Virus record (IMG/VR): IMGVR_UViG_3300045009_000450
Location: 1 to 27,321 of that record
Origin: a virus
Direction: 5' to 3' (one strand)
Length of the DNA: 27,321 nucleotides
Position numbers and translations under genes: made by a program. Numbering within the stretch: position 1 is the first letter of the stretch; each line of letters opens with the position of its first letter. The notes beneath the pieces were generated by a model. That model saw nothing but the letters and a program-made list of their open reading frames with translations. It did no database searches and was not told where the DNA came from. Positions 5,627 to 13,574 of the stretch are shown here, one piece after another.

Positions 5627-5655
5627 TTGACTTTCACAAACAAAAATCCTATAAT
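5627..5655 (+). promoter_or_regulatory. Sigma-70 promoter upstream of tRNA-Gly (TTGACT-17-TATAAT)
   Basis: TTGACT (5627-5632), 17-nt spacer, TATAAT (5650-5655), ending 7 nt before the tRNA-Gly 5' end. Transcription should start almost at the mature tRNA 5' end. Confidence 0.72.
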
Positions 5656-5662
5656 CATAAGT

Positions 5663-5734
5663 GCGGATGTAATTCAGTGGTAGAATGGCTGGTTTCCAAC
5701 CAGCTCGCCGCCCGTTCGAATCGGGTCATCCGCT
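5663..5734 (+). tRNA. tRNA-Gly (anticodon TCC)
   Basis: Acceptor GCGGATG/CATCCGC, D arm ATTC/GAAT, anticodon stem GCTGG/CCAGC with loop TTTCCAA (anticodon TCC), T arm GCCCG-TTCGAAT-CGGGT, discriminator T. All stems pair fully apart from one G-U. Confidence 0.96.
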
Positions 5735-5736
5735 TG

Positions 5737-5744
5737 TATAAATA
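5737..5744 (+). promoter_or_regulatory. T4-like late promoter (TATAAATA)
   Basis: Exact late octamer two bases after tRNA-Gly and 14 nt before the ATG of the Dps-like gene at 5759. Confidence 0.75.
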
Positions 5745-5758
5745 ATCAAAAAAGTATA

Positions 5759-6193
5759 ATGGAACGACTATATAAACTTTTAAGTGATGCTCAATCGTCA
5801 CTTTTTGTTTTATTTCATAAAACTTGGGCATATCATTGGAATGTAGTTGGAAGTGATTTTACTCAACTTCATCAATTATTTGGTGAAGAGTATAATACTA
5901 TGTTTGAAGAAATTGACAGAATTTCAGAACATATGAGATACTTAAATATTAAACCTTTAAGTTCTCTTTCAAGAATGCTTGAAGTTACTCAAATACAAGA
6001 GTCACCAAGTTCAACAGGAGCAACTGAAATGCTTCAAGAACTTCTTAATGATAATATTAAGTTTTGTGAATTGATGAAAGAAATTTCAGAAGAATCTGAA
6101 GAACAAAAGCAATATGCAACTGCTAATCTAGTTCAAGACTTAATGGAATCTCATGGAAAATTTGTCTGGCAATTAAAATCTCATTTACAATAA
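5759..6193 (+). CDS. Dps-type mini-ferritin (DNA-binding ferroxidase)
   Basis: A 144-aa ferritin-like protein of the Dps family, which forms 12-mers that oxidise and store iron and often bind DNA. The intersubunit ferroxidase ligands are present with the E. coli spacing: H26 (in YHWNV), H38, D53 and E57 match E. coli H51/H63/D78/E82 exactly (gaps 12, 15, 4). The rest is a helical bundle rich in Glu and Ser. It is shorter than E. coli Dps (167 aa) and lacks the Lys-rich N-terminal tail that mediates DNA binding there. A T4-type late promoter 14 nt upstream suggests late expression. A role in iron or peroxide protection late in infection is inference. Confidence 0.85.
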   Translation: MERLYKLLSDAQSSLFVLFHKTWAYHWNVVGSDFTQLHQLFGEEYNTMFEEIDRISEHMRYLNIKPLSSLSRMLEVTQIQESPSSTGATEMLQELLNDNIKFCELMKEISEESEEQKQYATANLVQDLMESHGKFVWQLKSHLQ

Positions 6194-6207
6194 ATGGAGT
6201 ATGAACA

Positions 6208-6459
6208 ATGATATCAATTAGATGTAAATCCTGTAACAAAGAACTTACAGGAAATTCGACAAGAACTGTAAGTTGTGGATGTCCAAATATGGCAACAATT
6301 ACAGGGGATAAAATTTCTGCGGTTGATTTGAAACAAGTGGTTATGCTCAACGTAATCAAACAAACACCAAAAACAAATGTTCTGAAACCAGAAGATCTTG
6401 TTTTTCAAGAGGAAAGACGAAATCGTAAAGTTCGTAAATTGGAATTTGAGGTTCGATGA
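6208..6459 (+). CDS. Small zinc-ribbon-like protein of unknown function
   Basis: An 83-aa protein with C6-x-x-C9 and C23-x-C25, a possible zinc-binding knuckle, followed by a basic C-terminus (EERRNRKVRKLEFEVR). It follows the Dps-like gene by 14 nt and could share its late transcript. No helix-turn-helix or enzyme motif is seen. A role in nucleic-acid binding is only suggested by the Cys pairs and the basic tail. Confidence 0.7.
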   Translation: MISIRCKSCNKELTGNSTRTVSCGCPNMATITGDKISAVDLKQVVMLNVIKQTPKTNVLKPEDLVFQEERRNRKVRKLEFEVR

Positions 6460-6532
6460 GATGTTATGAAATTCTCATAATCTTAAAAACAATAAAAATA
6501 TAATATATTATTAACCTTTTTTTCAAAAATCT

Positions 6533-6691
6533 ATGAATTCTCACGATTATGATAATTGGGTAAAGATAAAGAAAACTCTTGAATCTTTAAATAATACTAA
6601 CAATTTTTTTTATAAAAGAGCTTGTGAAATTGTGCAGACTAAAAAAGATCCCCTATCAAAATATCTTGGGGATGACAAAAAAAGCACTTGA
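6533..6691 (+). CDS. Small protein of unknown function (52 aa)
   Basis: ATG at 6533, stop TGA at 6689-6691. The protein begins MNSHDYDNWVKIKKTLE and contains FYKRACEIVQTKKDP. Similar short proteins with an NWVKIKxxLE and FYKRA pattern are, from memory, common in cyanophages. There is no strong Shine-Dalgarno. The stop codon lies inside the -35 of the next promoter (TTGACT). Function unknown. Confidence 0.6.
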   Translation: MNSHDYDNWVKIKKTLESLNNTNNFFYKRACEIVQTKKDPLSKYLGDDKKST

Positions 6692-6716
6692 CTTTCAAAT
6701 TTTTTTGTATTATACT
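6688..6716 (+). promoter_or_regulatory. Sigma-70 promoter (TTGACT-17-TATACT)
   Basis: TTGACT (6688-6693), 17-nt spacer, TATACT (6711-6716); predicted start about 6723, 16 nt before the ATG at 6739. The -35 overlaps the stop codon of the preceding small gene. Confidence 0.7.
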
Positions 6717-6738
6717 TATAGAGCAATCAATCAAGGTA

Positions 6739-6954
6739 ATGTCTTTAGTTTCAAAATTTAAAAAGGATATCGACACTCTTCGTTCTGCTGCAAAGGGTGA
6801 GTTTTATTTAGATGTAAAAAATCCAAAACTTTATAAAAAAGTAAATCGTTATTATCGAAATGAGGGAGTAGTATTTTCTGACGATCCTCTTGATAATTAT
6901 GATATTCTGATTGAGTGTATCTTACAAGATCTTGAGACTGTGGGGGTTGTATGA
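6739..6954 (+). CDS. Small protein of unknown function (71 aa)
   Basis: Begins MSLVSKFKKDIDTLRSAAKG; charged, probably alpha-helical, with KKVNRYYRN in the middle and an acidic end. An in-frame TTG at 6688 would lengthen it by 17 residues, but that stretch overlaps the promoter and reads as non-coding, so I chose 6739 (AAGG two bases upstream). It overlaps the next gene at ATGA. Family not recognised. Confidence 0.65.
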   Translation: MSLVSKFKKDIDTLRSAAKGEFYLDVKNPKLYKKVNRYYRNEGVVFSDDPLDNYDILIECILQDLETVGVV

Positions 6955-7193
6955 CAAAAGTTCTTCTTGAGCGTGAGGGATACCGATTTGTAGAAAAAGG
7001 TATCATTGAATTGAATGGTCTTCCAGATTATAGATTACAAAAACAAGATCATTACACGAAACGATGGAATGATATTTATTTGTTTGATAATGGAATGCAG
7101 TGTTGTACTGCAATGGAAGACATTGAATATGCTAAATGGTTAGATCCTGAAGGAGTTCCTTGTTATGTAAGAAAAGATGATTATGTTGAATAA
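6951..7193 (+). CDS. Small protein of unknown function (80 aa)
   Basis: Starts within the stop of the preceding gene (ATGA), implying translational coupling. The 80-aa protein has many aromatic and charged residues (YRLQKQDHYTKRWNDIYLFD) and a CC pair, without a recognisable catalytic motif. It belongs to the short early unit behind the 6688 promoter. Function unknown. Confidence 0.65.
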   Translation: MTKVLLEREGYRFVEKGIIELNGLPDYRLQKQDHYTKRWNDIYLFDNGMQCCTAMEDIEYAKWLDPEGVPCYVRKDDYVE

Positions 7194-7199
7194 AATACA

Positions 7200-7207
7200 G
7201 ATAAATA
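7200..7207 (+). promoter_or_regulatory. T4-like late promoter candidate for the glycan cluster (GATAAATA)
   Basis: GATAAATA, one substitution from TATAAATA, 22 nt before the ATG at 7230. No better promoter is seen at the head of the 20-kb cluster. Confidence 0.55.
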
Positions 7208-7229
7208 TTACAAACAAAAAATAATTTTT

Positions 7230-8303
7230 ATGAATGATTATAAAAAAACAGCACTTGTTTTGGGTGCTGGTGGATTTATTGGAAGCCATATGGTAAAAAG
7301 ACTACGATCCGAAGGTTATTGGGTTCGTGGTGTAGATCTAAAAGAACCGGAGTTTTCAAAAACAGAAGCAAATGAATTCATTCAGGGAGATCTTCGTGAT
7401 CTAAATTTTGTCGAAAGAGTGATTCGATTTAAGGGATATCTGGGAAACTTTTATCATTTTGTCCCTTCTCAATACTTACAACCATTTGATGAAATCTATC
7501 AGTTTGCTGCTGATATGGGTGGTGCAGGATTTGTATTTACTGGTGAGAATGACGCAGACATCATGCATAATTCTTGTACTATCAATTTAAATGTACTTGA
7601 ATCCGTACGTCAGTTTAATGACTTCAAAGATCTAAATATTACCAAGATTTTTTATTCTGGATCAGCATGTATGTATCCAGAACATAATCAACTTGATCCT
7701 GATAATCCAGATTGCCGTGAAGAATCCGCATATCCAGCTAATCCAGACTCTGAGTACGGTTGGGAAAAACTGTTCTCGGAACGTCTCTTCTTCGCTTATC
7801 ATCGCAACTATGATATTCCTGTACGTGTTGCTCGATATCATAATATATTCGGGCCAGAAGGAACCTGGGAAGGTGGTAGAGAAAAGGCACCAGCAGCAAT
7901 ATGCCGTAAGGTAGCAGAACTTCCAGTCCAGGGTGGATCCATCGAGGTGTGGGGAGATGGTGTACAGACTCGTTCCTTCCTGTTCGTTGATGAATGCATC
8001 GAAGCAACCCGCAGACTAATGGATTCCGATTTTCTTGGACCTGTAAATATTGGTTCAGAGGAAATGGTTACTATCAATCAATTGGTAGATACAGTTGCAA
8101 AAGTTTCTGGTAAGACTGTTGAAAAGAATCATATTGACGGCCCACTAGGAGTTCGTGGACGCAATTCTAATAATGATGTAATTCGTAGAGAACTTGGTTG
8201 GGACTATCAACAAACTCTTGAAGAAGGTATTCGTAAGACATATGATTGGATTTATAATCAAATTTATTTCGTGAAAGGAAATATTATTCAACATCCCGTA
8301 TGA
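7230..8303 (+). CDS. GDP-mannose 3,5-epimerase-like SDR
   Basis: A 357-aa extended SDR close in sequence to plant GDP-mannose 3',5'-epimerase (GME), which converts GDP-D-mannose to GDP-L-galactose or GDP-L-gulose. Features: Rossmann motif GAGGFIG (12-18), the GME signature AADMGG (93-98), catalytic Cys147 in SACMYPE, Tyr176 and Lys180 (YGWEK), the GME-specific GTWEGGREKAPAA with Lys219, and GVRGRNSNND near the C-terminus. These correspond to plant GME C145, Y174, K178 and K217. The last 20 residues extend past the conserved core. It heads the glycan cluster and overlaps the next gene by 4 nt. It could supply GDP-L-galactose to the GT10/GT11 enzymes downstream (inference). Confidence 0.88.
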   Translation: MNDYKKTALVLGAGGFIGSHMVKRLRSEGYWVRGVDLKEPEFSKTEANEFIQGDLRDLNFVERVIRFKGYLGNFYHFVPSQYLQPFDEIYQFAADMGGAGFVFTGENDADIMHNSCTINLNVLESVRQFNDFKDLNITKIFYSGSACMYPEHNQLDPDNPDCREESAYPANPDSEYGWEKLFSERLFFAYHRNYDIPVRVARYHNIFGPEGTWEGGREKAPAAICRKVAELPVQGGSIEVWGDGVQTRSFLFVDECIEATRRLMDSDFLGPVNIGSEEMVTINQLVDTVAKVSGKTVEKNHIDGPLGVRGRNSNNDVIRRELGWDYQQTLEEGIRKTYDWIYNQIYFVKGNIIQHPV

Positions 8304-9208
8304 AAAAAATTATTGTAACAACTACAATTAATCCCCCAACTGAGGCATTAATTAAATATTCTAAGAAAGAAGATTGGAGTTTTATTGTTATTGGGGATTT
8401 GAAAACCCCAAATGATGCTTATAAAGAAGTTGACTGCATTTACTTTTCACCTGAAGAACAAGAAAGGAAATATCCAGAACTAAGTGAAGTTATTGGATGG
8501 AAAACAATTCAACGAAGAAATATTGGATTTGTTGAAGCATATAACATGAGTGCTGATATTATTGCAACAGTTGATGACGATAACATTCCATATGAAGAGT
8601 GGGGACAAAATGTTCTGGTTGGACAAAAAGTAACTGTTGATCTATATGAACCAGAATATCATATTTTTGATCCTCTGAGTGTCACAAATGTAAATGAAGT
8701 TTGGCATCGTGGATATCCTATTGAAAATGTTCCTTATCGAAATAGAGTTCAATACAAAGGAAAAACCGAAAGAAAGGTTTTAGTTCAAGCTGATCTATGG
8801 GATGGTGACCCTGATATTGATGCTATTGCTAGGTTGTCTGTAAGACCTATCGTTAAGTTTGATGTCCAGGGTCCATATGCTGGAACTAAAATGGGAGCAT
8901 TTAATAGTCAAAATACTTTCATCTCTGGAAAGCACATTAAGGACTATCTTCTTTTCCCATTTATTGGTAGAATGGATGATATCTGGGCATCATATTATTT
9001 CCAACACCTTTATCCAGATTCTGTTGTTTATAACAAAGCATCAGTGTATCAAGAAAGGAATACTCAAGATCTTGTAAAAAATCTTGAGAACGAAGTTATT
9101 GGTTATCGCAATACTCTTAACTTTGTTAATGATTTGGATAACTTTGAAAAATATTTGCCAGATCAAACTAAAAAATTTATTGAAGTTTACAAAAAACAAT
9201 TTAACTAG
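8300..9208 (+). CDS. STELLO-like (DUF288) glycosyltransferase
   Basis: A 302-aa protein with the STELLO/DUF288 pattern: VTTTINPPTEAL at the N-terminus, VIGDLKTP (30-37), QRRNIGFVEAY (71-81), and an acidic DDDN (92-95) as a likely metal/nucleotide-sugar site. A further conserved-looking block has FNSQNTFISG and the MDDIWASYYFQ stretch. In plants STELLO proteins are Golgi-associated and affect cellulose synthesis; microbial relatives sit in glycan clusters. Here it is probably a glycosyltransferase of the surface-glycan pathway. Donor and acceptor cannot be told. It starts inside the stop of the epimerase gene. Confidence 0.75.
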   Translation: MKKIIVTTTINPPTEALIKYSKKEDWSFIVIGDLKTPNDAYKEVDCIYFSPEEQERKYPELSEVIGWKTIQRRNIGFVEAYNMSADIIATVDDDNIPYEEWGQNVLVGQKVTVDLYEPEYHIFDPLSVTNVNEVWHRGYPIENVPYRNRVQYKGKTERKVLVQADLWDGDPDIDAIARLSVRPIVKFDVQGPYAGTKMGAFNSQNTFISGKHIKDYLLFPFIGRMDDIWASYYFQHLYPDSVVYNKASVYQERNTQDLVKNLENEVIGYRNTLNFVNDLDNFEKYLPDQTKKFIEVYKKQFN

Positions 9209-9209
9209 T

Positions 9210-9557
9210 ATGGAAAAAAAATTTGGAAACTTTCTTGATGAATTCATTAAAGAAAGAGTGGCAGATGTTCTTGAAAATCGGGAAATTCCAGAAGAACCAA
9301 CTCAGTATATTGAAACTGATAATCTTGCGGAAATTGTTGAGAAACTAGTAATTCTTCATATTCGTATGTGGATGCTGGAAGACACTATGCGTGAAGCAGT
9401 GACTGACGAAGAAATAGCACTCATTAAAAAGAAATGTGATATTTGTTTTAAGGTAAAACGTCCTCGTTATGTTGAAGCAGTCAATCTTATGGTTGATAAC
9501 GCAATTGAATCTGGTCGTTCTCTAAAAGAAGATTCTGTAAAACTCTATAAAGGTTGA
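9210..9557 (+). CDS. DUF4254-like small glycan-cluster protein
   Basis: A 115-aa helical protein starting at ATG 9210, one base after the STELLO-like stop. The frame is open further upstream, but that part is a shadow of the preceding gene. The pattern RMWMLEDTMRE followed by Lys-rich KKKCDICFKVKRPR resembles the LWHxEDxxR and ID-x-N-x-x-R core of DUF4254 proteins, which occur in LPS clusters with unknown role. No catalytic assignment is possible. Confidence 0.6.
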   Translation: MEKKFGNFLDEFIKERVADVLENREIPEEPTQYIETDNLAEIVEKLVILHIRMWMLEDTMREAVTDEEIALIKKKCDICFKVKRPRYVEAVNLMVDNAIESGRSLKEDSVKLYKG

Positions 9558-9558
9558 T

Positions 9559-10431
9559 ATGAAAATATGTTTCTACACTGAAGGGCACATAGGGGATTTA
9601 TTGATAACTCTCCCCTTTATAGATTTGTTAATTAAAAAATATTCAGAAAATGATTATTATCAGTTCGTTCATGGTAATATGACATTATTTGATGATAGTT
9701 TGATTACATCTGTAAATAGATTATCACCTTCTGATTCTTTGTGTGGAGACATTAATATTCCTACTTGGATGTGTAATTCTGAATACTCTGGATGGACTGT
9801 ACCTCCAGAGTATATACTTGAAGATCATTTTTCAATAATGAAATTCTATTGGAAAAGAATTTACGAAAAGTATGGTTTTGACATTCAGATACCAGACAAT
9901 TTGGGAATTAATTTTGAATATAATATCAGTACTGATAGTAAAAAATCAGTTTCTCTTTTTTGCCAGCCAAACAAAACAAAGATATTAGTTTTCAATCAAA
10001 AAGTAAAATCTAGTCAAACAGATAATGAAGATTGGAAAAGTTATATTGTTAGGGTTTCTAATCTATTTCCAAACGTAGATTTTTTCTATACGAATGAGGA
10101 GGACATAGATCCTAAGTTAGTATTGAACAATAACTTGTATTACACTCCAGATATTTTTGGTCAATATAAGTGCGACATATTATACAATTCATATCTAAGC
10201 ACTTACTGCTCAATTATTGTTGGTAGATGCAACGGTCCATTTATGTTTGCATCTATGCATAATAATATTGTTTCTAGTAAAGATAAAACAATAATTTCTC
10301 AAATTAATAATAATTGTCATAAAGATGATTTAGAAATTTTTTATAACAGAAAAGTATACAAGGCAAAAAATATTCACTCACGAACTAGTAAGCAAACATT
10401 TGATGAATTGGAAAATCTATTATGTCAGTAA
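9559..10431 (+). CDS. GT-B glycosyltransferase, GT9 (heptosyltransferase)-like
   Basis: A 290-aa protein with the N-terminal GT9-type motif EGHIGDLLITLPFI (8-21), reminiscent of GDLLLTLP in ADP-heptose:LPS heptosyltransferases, and a C-terminal VGRCNGPFMFASMHN that resembles the nucleotide-binding GpmHlA region. The middle is Asn-rich and poorly conserved. Probably transfers a sugar to the growing glycan at the inner membrane. The split HldE genes downstream may supply ADP-heptose. It starts one base after the preceding stop and overlaps the next gene by 10 nt. Confidence 0.65.
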   Translation: MKICFYTEGHIGDLLITLPFIDLLIKKYSENDYYQFVHGNMTLFDDSLITSVNRLSPSDSLCGDINIPTWMCNSEYSGWTVPPEYILEDHFSIMKFYWKRIYEKYGFDIQIPDNLGINFEYNISTDSKKSVSLFCQPNKTKILVFNQKVKSSQTDNEDWKSYIVRVSNLFPNVDFFYTNEEDIDPKLVLNNNLYYTPDIFGQYKCDILYNSYLSTYCSIIVGRCNGPFMFASMHNNIVSSKDKTIISQINNNCHKDDLEIFYNRKVYKAKNIHSRTSKQTFDELENLLCQ

Positions 10432-11321
10432 ATTATAGTGAATTGCAAAGTTGTGATGACATAGATCAATCTCTTTTTGAAAAAGAGAATTGGTATTTAA
10501 TGGCATGGGGAATGGGAGATGCTCTTAATGCAGTTTTGTTCTTAGAGTCTCAATCACTAACACCTTATAAAATTCTTTGTCCGCCTAGAAATCTTTCTGC
10601 CATTAAATTTATTTTAGATAACTTTGCTGACAAAAATCCTAAGTGTCAGGAAGTGGTTGTCTATCCTCTTCAGTTTGGTTATCCAATCCCTGAGGATGAT
10701 GTAGTAATGTCAAAGCATGGATTTGCTCCACATACCATACATCTTGCTGAACAAATTCCAAGATTGAAAGTTGTACATGCTCCTCCAAGAGATTGGTTTT
10801 TTTATCAACGTTTGGAAACTTGTGGAATTTATCAAAGAATACTGCAATACGAAAAAGATAATAAGTCTATAGAAAATAAAACTTGTGTCTTGTTCCCCGA
10901 GAGAGGTGATAGTTATCAATTCCCAGATAATTTTTGGAATGAAATTATTAAGAAGATGAATCAAAAAGGATATGAAGTTTATGTGAATACTACTAAAAAG
11001 TCAGATGTTTATTTGAACGAAAAACTATTTGAAAATACAAAGAATCTTGACAAACCTGACATCAAAGATTTATTTGACTCTGTGGTTAAACATAAGAATC
11101 TTGTCACGATTGGTCAAAGATCAGGAATTTTTGACTTCTTAAAATATTTTGAATGTTTAAAAATTATTTTTTATTATGATATTGAAGACCCAAACATGGA
11201 AGACCCAAGTAGAGCACTTTATGAATGGTCTCATTTTGAAAATGATCTATATACAAAGAACAGTCTTGAGTTGAAATTATCTCAATACAATCCGATTGCA
11301 CTTGATTTGATTATTCCATGA
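10422..11321 (+). CDS. Probable GT-B glycosyltransferase (GT9-like)
   Basis: A 299-aa protein with WGMGDALNAVLFL near the N-terminus (GxGD motif of GT9-like enzymes), a strand-rich second domain beginning CVLFPERGDSYQFPDNFW, where GT-B enzymes place the C-terminal Rossmann fold, and VTIGQRSGIFDFLKYF, matching the position of the donor-binding Gly-rich region. Assignment to GT-B is by fold pattern only; the family is divergent. It overlaps the genes on both sides, consistent with coupled translation. Confidence 0.55.
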   Translation: MSVNYSELQSCDDIDQSLFEKENWYLMAWGMGDALNAVLFLESQSLTPYKILCPPRNLSAIKFILDNFADKNPKCQEVVVYPLQFGYPIPEDDVVMSKHGFAPHTIHLAEQIPRLKVVHAPPRDWFFYQRLETCGIYQRILQYEKDNKSIENKTCVLFPERGDSYQFPDNFWNEIIKKMNQKGYEVYVNTTKKSDVYLNEKLFENTKNLDKPDIKDLFDSVVKHKNLVTIGQRSGIFDFLKYFECLKIIFYYDIEDPNMEDPSRALYEWSHFENDLYTKNSLELKLSQYNPIALDLIIP

Positions 11322-12118
11322 AGAAAAAATTTAACTTAATAGGCAATACTTTTACGCATCTCACGAACGGAAATAAAGGATATTCTGTTCATGGAAAAGA
11401 ATCCAAGTATATTGAATGGGTTCAAGATGGTGGAGAAGGGACATTTTATATTGATGACACTATTAATGCTAGTATTAACGATAACTACACTGGACCAAAA
11501 TATCTTTGGCTTCTTGAATCTAAGTTTATCAAACCTGGACTTGTTGAGAGTATTATTCAAAATCGTGAATTGGTTGAAAACACCTATGATATTATTTTTA
11601 CTCACGATCAGAAACTTTTAGCTCTTGGTGATAAGTTTAAATGGGTTCCCGCTCAAGGATTTTGGATTAAAGAACCAAAAGTCTATGAGAAATCAAAAAT
11701 GATTTCTATGATTGCATCCAATAAAAGAATGTGCGAGGGACATATTAAAAGACTTGAATGGGTAGAAAGAATTGGAGATCAAGTAGATCTTTACGGTCGT
11801 GGTTTTAATGAGATTGCAAATAAAGAAGATGGACTTTGTGATTATATGTTTTCTGTTGCAATTGAAAACGGTCAATATGAAACTTATTTCACAGAAAAAC
11901 TTTTAGATTGTTTTGCTACAGGAACAATTCCCGTATATCTTGGCGCTCCTGATATTGAAAATCATTTCAATATGGATGGGATTATTGTTCTTAGTAATGA
12001 ATTTAATGTTTCTGAAGACATCTATTATAGTAAACTAGATGCAATCAAAGACAATTTAGAGAGGGCAAAGAAAATGGAAATTCTTGAAGACTTTATTTAC
12101 GTGAGGTATTTACAATGA
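11318..12118 (+). CDS. GT10 fucosyltransferase-like glycosyltransferase
   Basis: A 266-aa protein with the alpha-1,3-fucosyltransferase (GT10) core: ISMIASNKRMCEGH (129-142), VDLYGRGFN (156-164) and the signature YETYFTEKLLDCFATGTIPV (188-207; Glu and Lys in TEKL) ending in YLGAPDIENHF. GT10 enzymes use GDP-L-fucose. Related enzymes can accept GDP-L-galactose, which the epimerase at the head of the cluster could provide. I see no GDP-mannose 4,6-dehydratase in the window. The start codon overlaps the preceding stop. Confidence 0.82.
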   Translation: MKKKFNLIGNTFTHLTNGNKGYSVHGKESKYIEWVQDGGEGTFYIDDTINASINDNYTGPKYLWLLESKFIKPGLVESIIQNRELVENTYDIIFTHDQKLLALGDKFKWVPAQGFWIKEPKVYEKSKMISMIASNKRMCEGHIKRLEWVERIGDQVDLYGRGFNEIANKEDGLCDYMFSVAIENGQYETYFTEKLLDCFATGTIPVYLGAPDIENHFNMDGIIVLSNEFNVSEDIYYSKLDAIKDNLERAKKMEILEDFIYVRYLQ

Positions 12119-12870
12119 GTATGTTAGGTCCTTATGCCTCTTGGAATCAAAAGACTGGATACGCAGTTTGGGATCATTCAACTGCAGAGTATACTGGAAT
12201 TTTTGAAAGAATTGGTGTTGGAATTAAGGGAATCATTCACGTTGGAATGTGGGACTTTGTTGAGTATGGGTGTTATACAAAACTTGTTGGAAACAAAGTA
12301 GTTGGTGTTGAGGCGAATCCTCAAGTTTATCAAACCATGTCAAAACCAGTTGCAGATAAGTGGGGATTTAAATGTTATAATGAGTTTCTATCTGATAAAG
12401 ATGGTGAGGTAAAAAACTTTTATCTTGCTGGTGAGGGATCTAGTCTGTATCAAGGACCACCCGAATGGAATAAACATACTACTATTAAAGTACAAACAAA
12501 AACTTTATTAACAGTTATTGAAGAAAATAATATTGATATTACGGAATATGATTTTTTGAATATTGATGCTGAAGGTTCTGAACTGGATATTTTAAAAGGA
12601 TTTGAAAAATATTTTGAACATATTAACGTTATAGATTTAGAAACTTCATATGACGATAGAAATAATTCTGGAGCTTCTCATCAAGTAATATGTGATTGGT
12701 TGGGGGAACGTAATTTTGAAGTTAGAGAAATGTCCCCTTCATATGAAACTCAAGGATGGGGAGATTCTGTTTTTGTTAGAAACAATAGAGAACTTCCTCA
12801 GTTTGTAGACGAAAACGTTGGCACTGCAATTTACGGCAAAGATTATCTTGAACTTAATTGGGGAAAATGA
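12115..12870 (+). CDS. FkbM-family methyltransferase
   Basis: A 251-aa SAM-dependent methyltransferase. Motif I region GIIHVGMWDFVEYG (39-52), acidic motif II VGVEANP (63-69), and the FkbM hallmark DFLNIDAEGSELDILKGFE (146-164). FkbM enzymes O-methylate sugars or natural products. In this cluster it most likely caps or decorates a glycan residue. It starts inside the GT10 stop (ATGAGT). Confidence 0.88.
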   Translation: MSMLGPYASWNQKTGYAVWDHSTAEYTGIFERIGVGIKGIIHVGMWDFVEYGCYTKLVGNKVVGVEANPQVYQTMSKPVADKWGFKCYNEFLSDKDGEVKNFYLAGEGSSLYQGPPEWNKHTTIKVQTKTLLTVIEENNIDITEYDFLNIDAEGSELDILKGFEKYFEHINVIDLETSYDDRNNSGASHQVICDWLGERNFEVREMSPSYETQGWGDSVFVRNNRELPQFVDENVGTAIYGKDYLELNWGK

Positions 12871-13574
12871 AAATCTGTTTAATTAAACAACCTGCAGGTA
12901 TTGGAGATGTATTCTTCTGCCAAAAAATTGCAAAGGTGATGATGCAAAATAGATACCAAGTTATTTGGCCTTTGAGGTCTGATATTACTTGGATACGTGA
13001 CTATATCAGAGACATTTATTTTCCCTCAGTTGATGATGTCTTTCCAGGAAAAGAAGTTTTTGATACTGCTGCTGGATACATCATTGAGGAAAATGCAGCA
13101 TTTATTAGTATTGCCACTGCTGATCTAACTCATAATGATGGTAAAACAATGAGATCAAAATACTCTATGCTTGGTATGGAATATGAAGACTGGCGAGAAT
13201 ATTTTAAGTTTGAAAGAAATATTGATAAAGAGAATGATTTATATTATAATGTACTTAATCTAAAAGATGATTCTGAATTTATTTTTATAAACAATCTTTA
13301 CAATACTGATATAAAAAATAGTAATCTTTTTTCGGAAAATAATTTTGACCTTCCTGTTGTTGAATTAAAAATTTTAGATGGATTTACTCTTTTTGATTGG
13401 TGTAGAGTTCTTGAAAAGGCAAAGAAAATATACACTATAAACACTTCAATCAATTATATTATTGAAGTCATTAATACTTCTTATGATGAGTATGTGATCT
13501 ACGCACACAACGAAAAAAATAAAACTGAAATTGACTATCTTTTTAAAAAACCACATACAATGTTATGCAAGTAG
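12867..13574 (+). CDS. GT9-like GT-B protein (divergent)
   Basis: A 235-aa protein from ATG 12867, which overlaps the FkbM stop at ATGA. A TTG at 12858 is possible but less likely. The N-terminus KICLIKQPAGIGDVFFCQKI contains the GxGD element seen in the two GT9-like genes upstream, and TINTSINYIIEVI near the C-terminus could be the donor-binding region. It is shorter than typical GT-B enzymes, so it may be a reduced or non-catalytic relative. Confidence 0.55.
   Translation: MKICLIKQPAGIGDVFFCQKIAKVMMQNRYQVIWPLRSDITWIRDYIRDIYFPSVDDVFPGKEVFDTAAGYIIEENAAFISIATADLTHNDGKTMRSKYSMLGMEYEDWREYFKFERNIDKENDLYYNVLNLKDDSEFIFINNLYNTDIKNSNLFSENNFDLPVVELKILDGFTLFDWCRVLEKAKKIYTINTSINYIIEVINTSYDEYVIYAHNEKNKTEIDYLFKKPHTMLCK

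Noticed and set aside
6460-6532. Possible promoter or terminator in the AT-rich gap
   Set aside because: A TATAAT-like string occurs but has no -35 at 16-18 nt, and the ATGAG/CTCAT inverted repeat has a long loop and no T tract next to it.
7738-8077. Minus-strand ORFs inside the epimerase gene
   Set aside because: They are shadows of a strongly conserved plus-strand gene.
9084-9209. N-terminal hydrophobic extension of the DUF4254-like protein
   Set aside because: It lies wholly within the STELLO-like gene; the apparent membrane segment is an out-of-frame translation.
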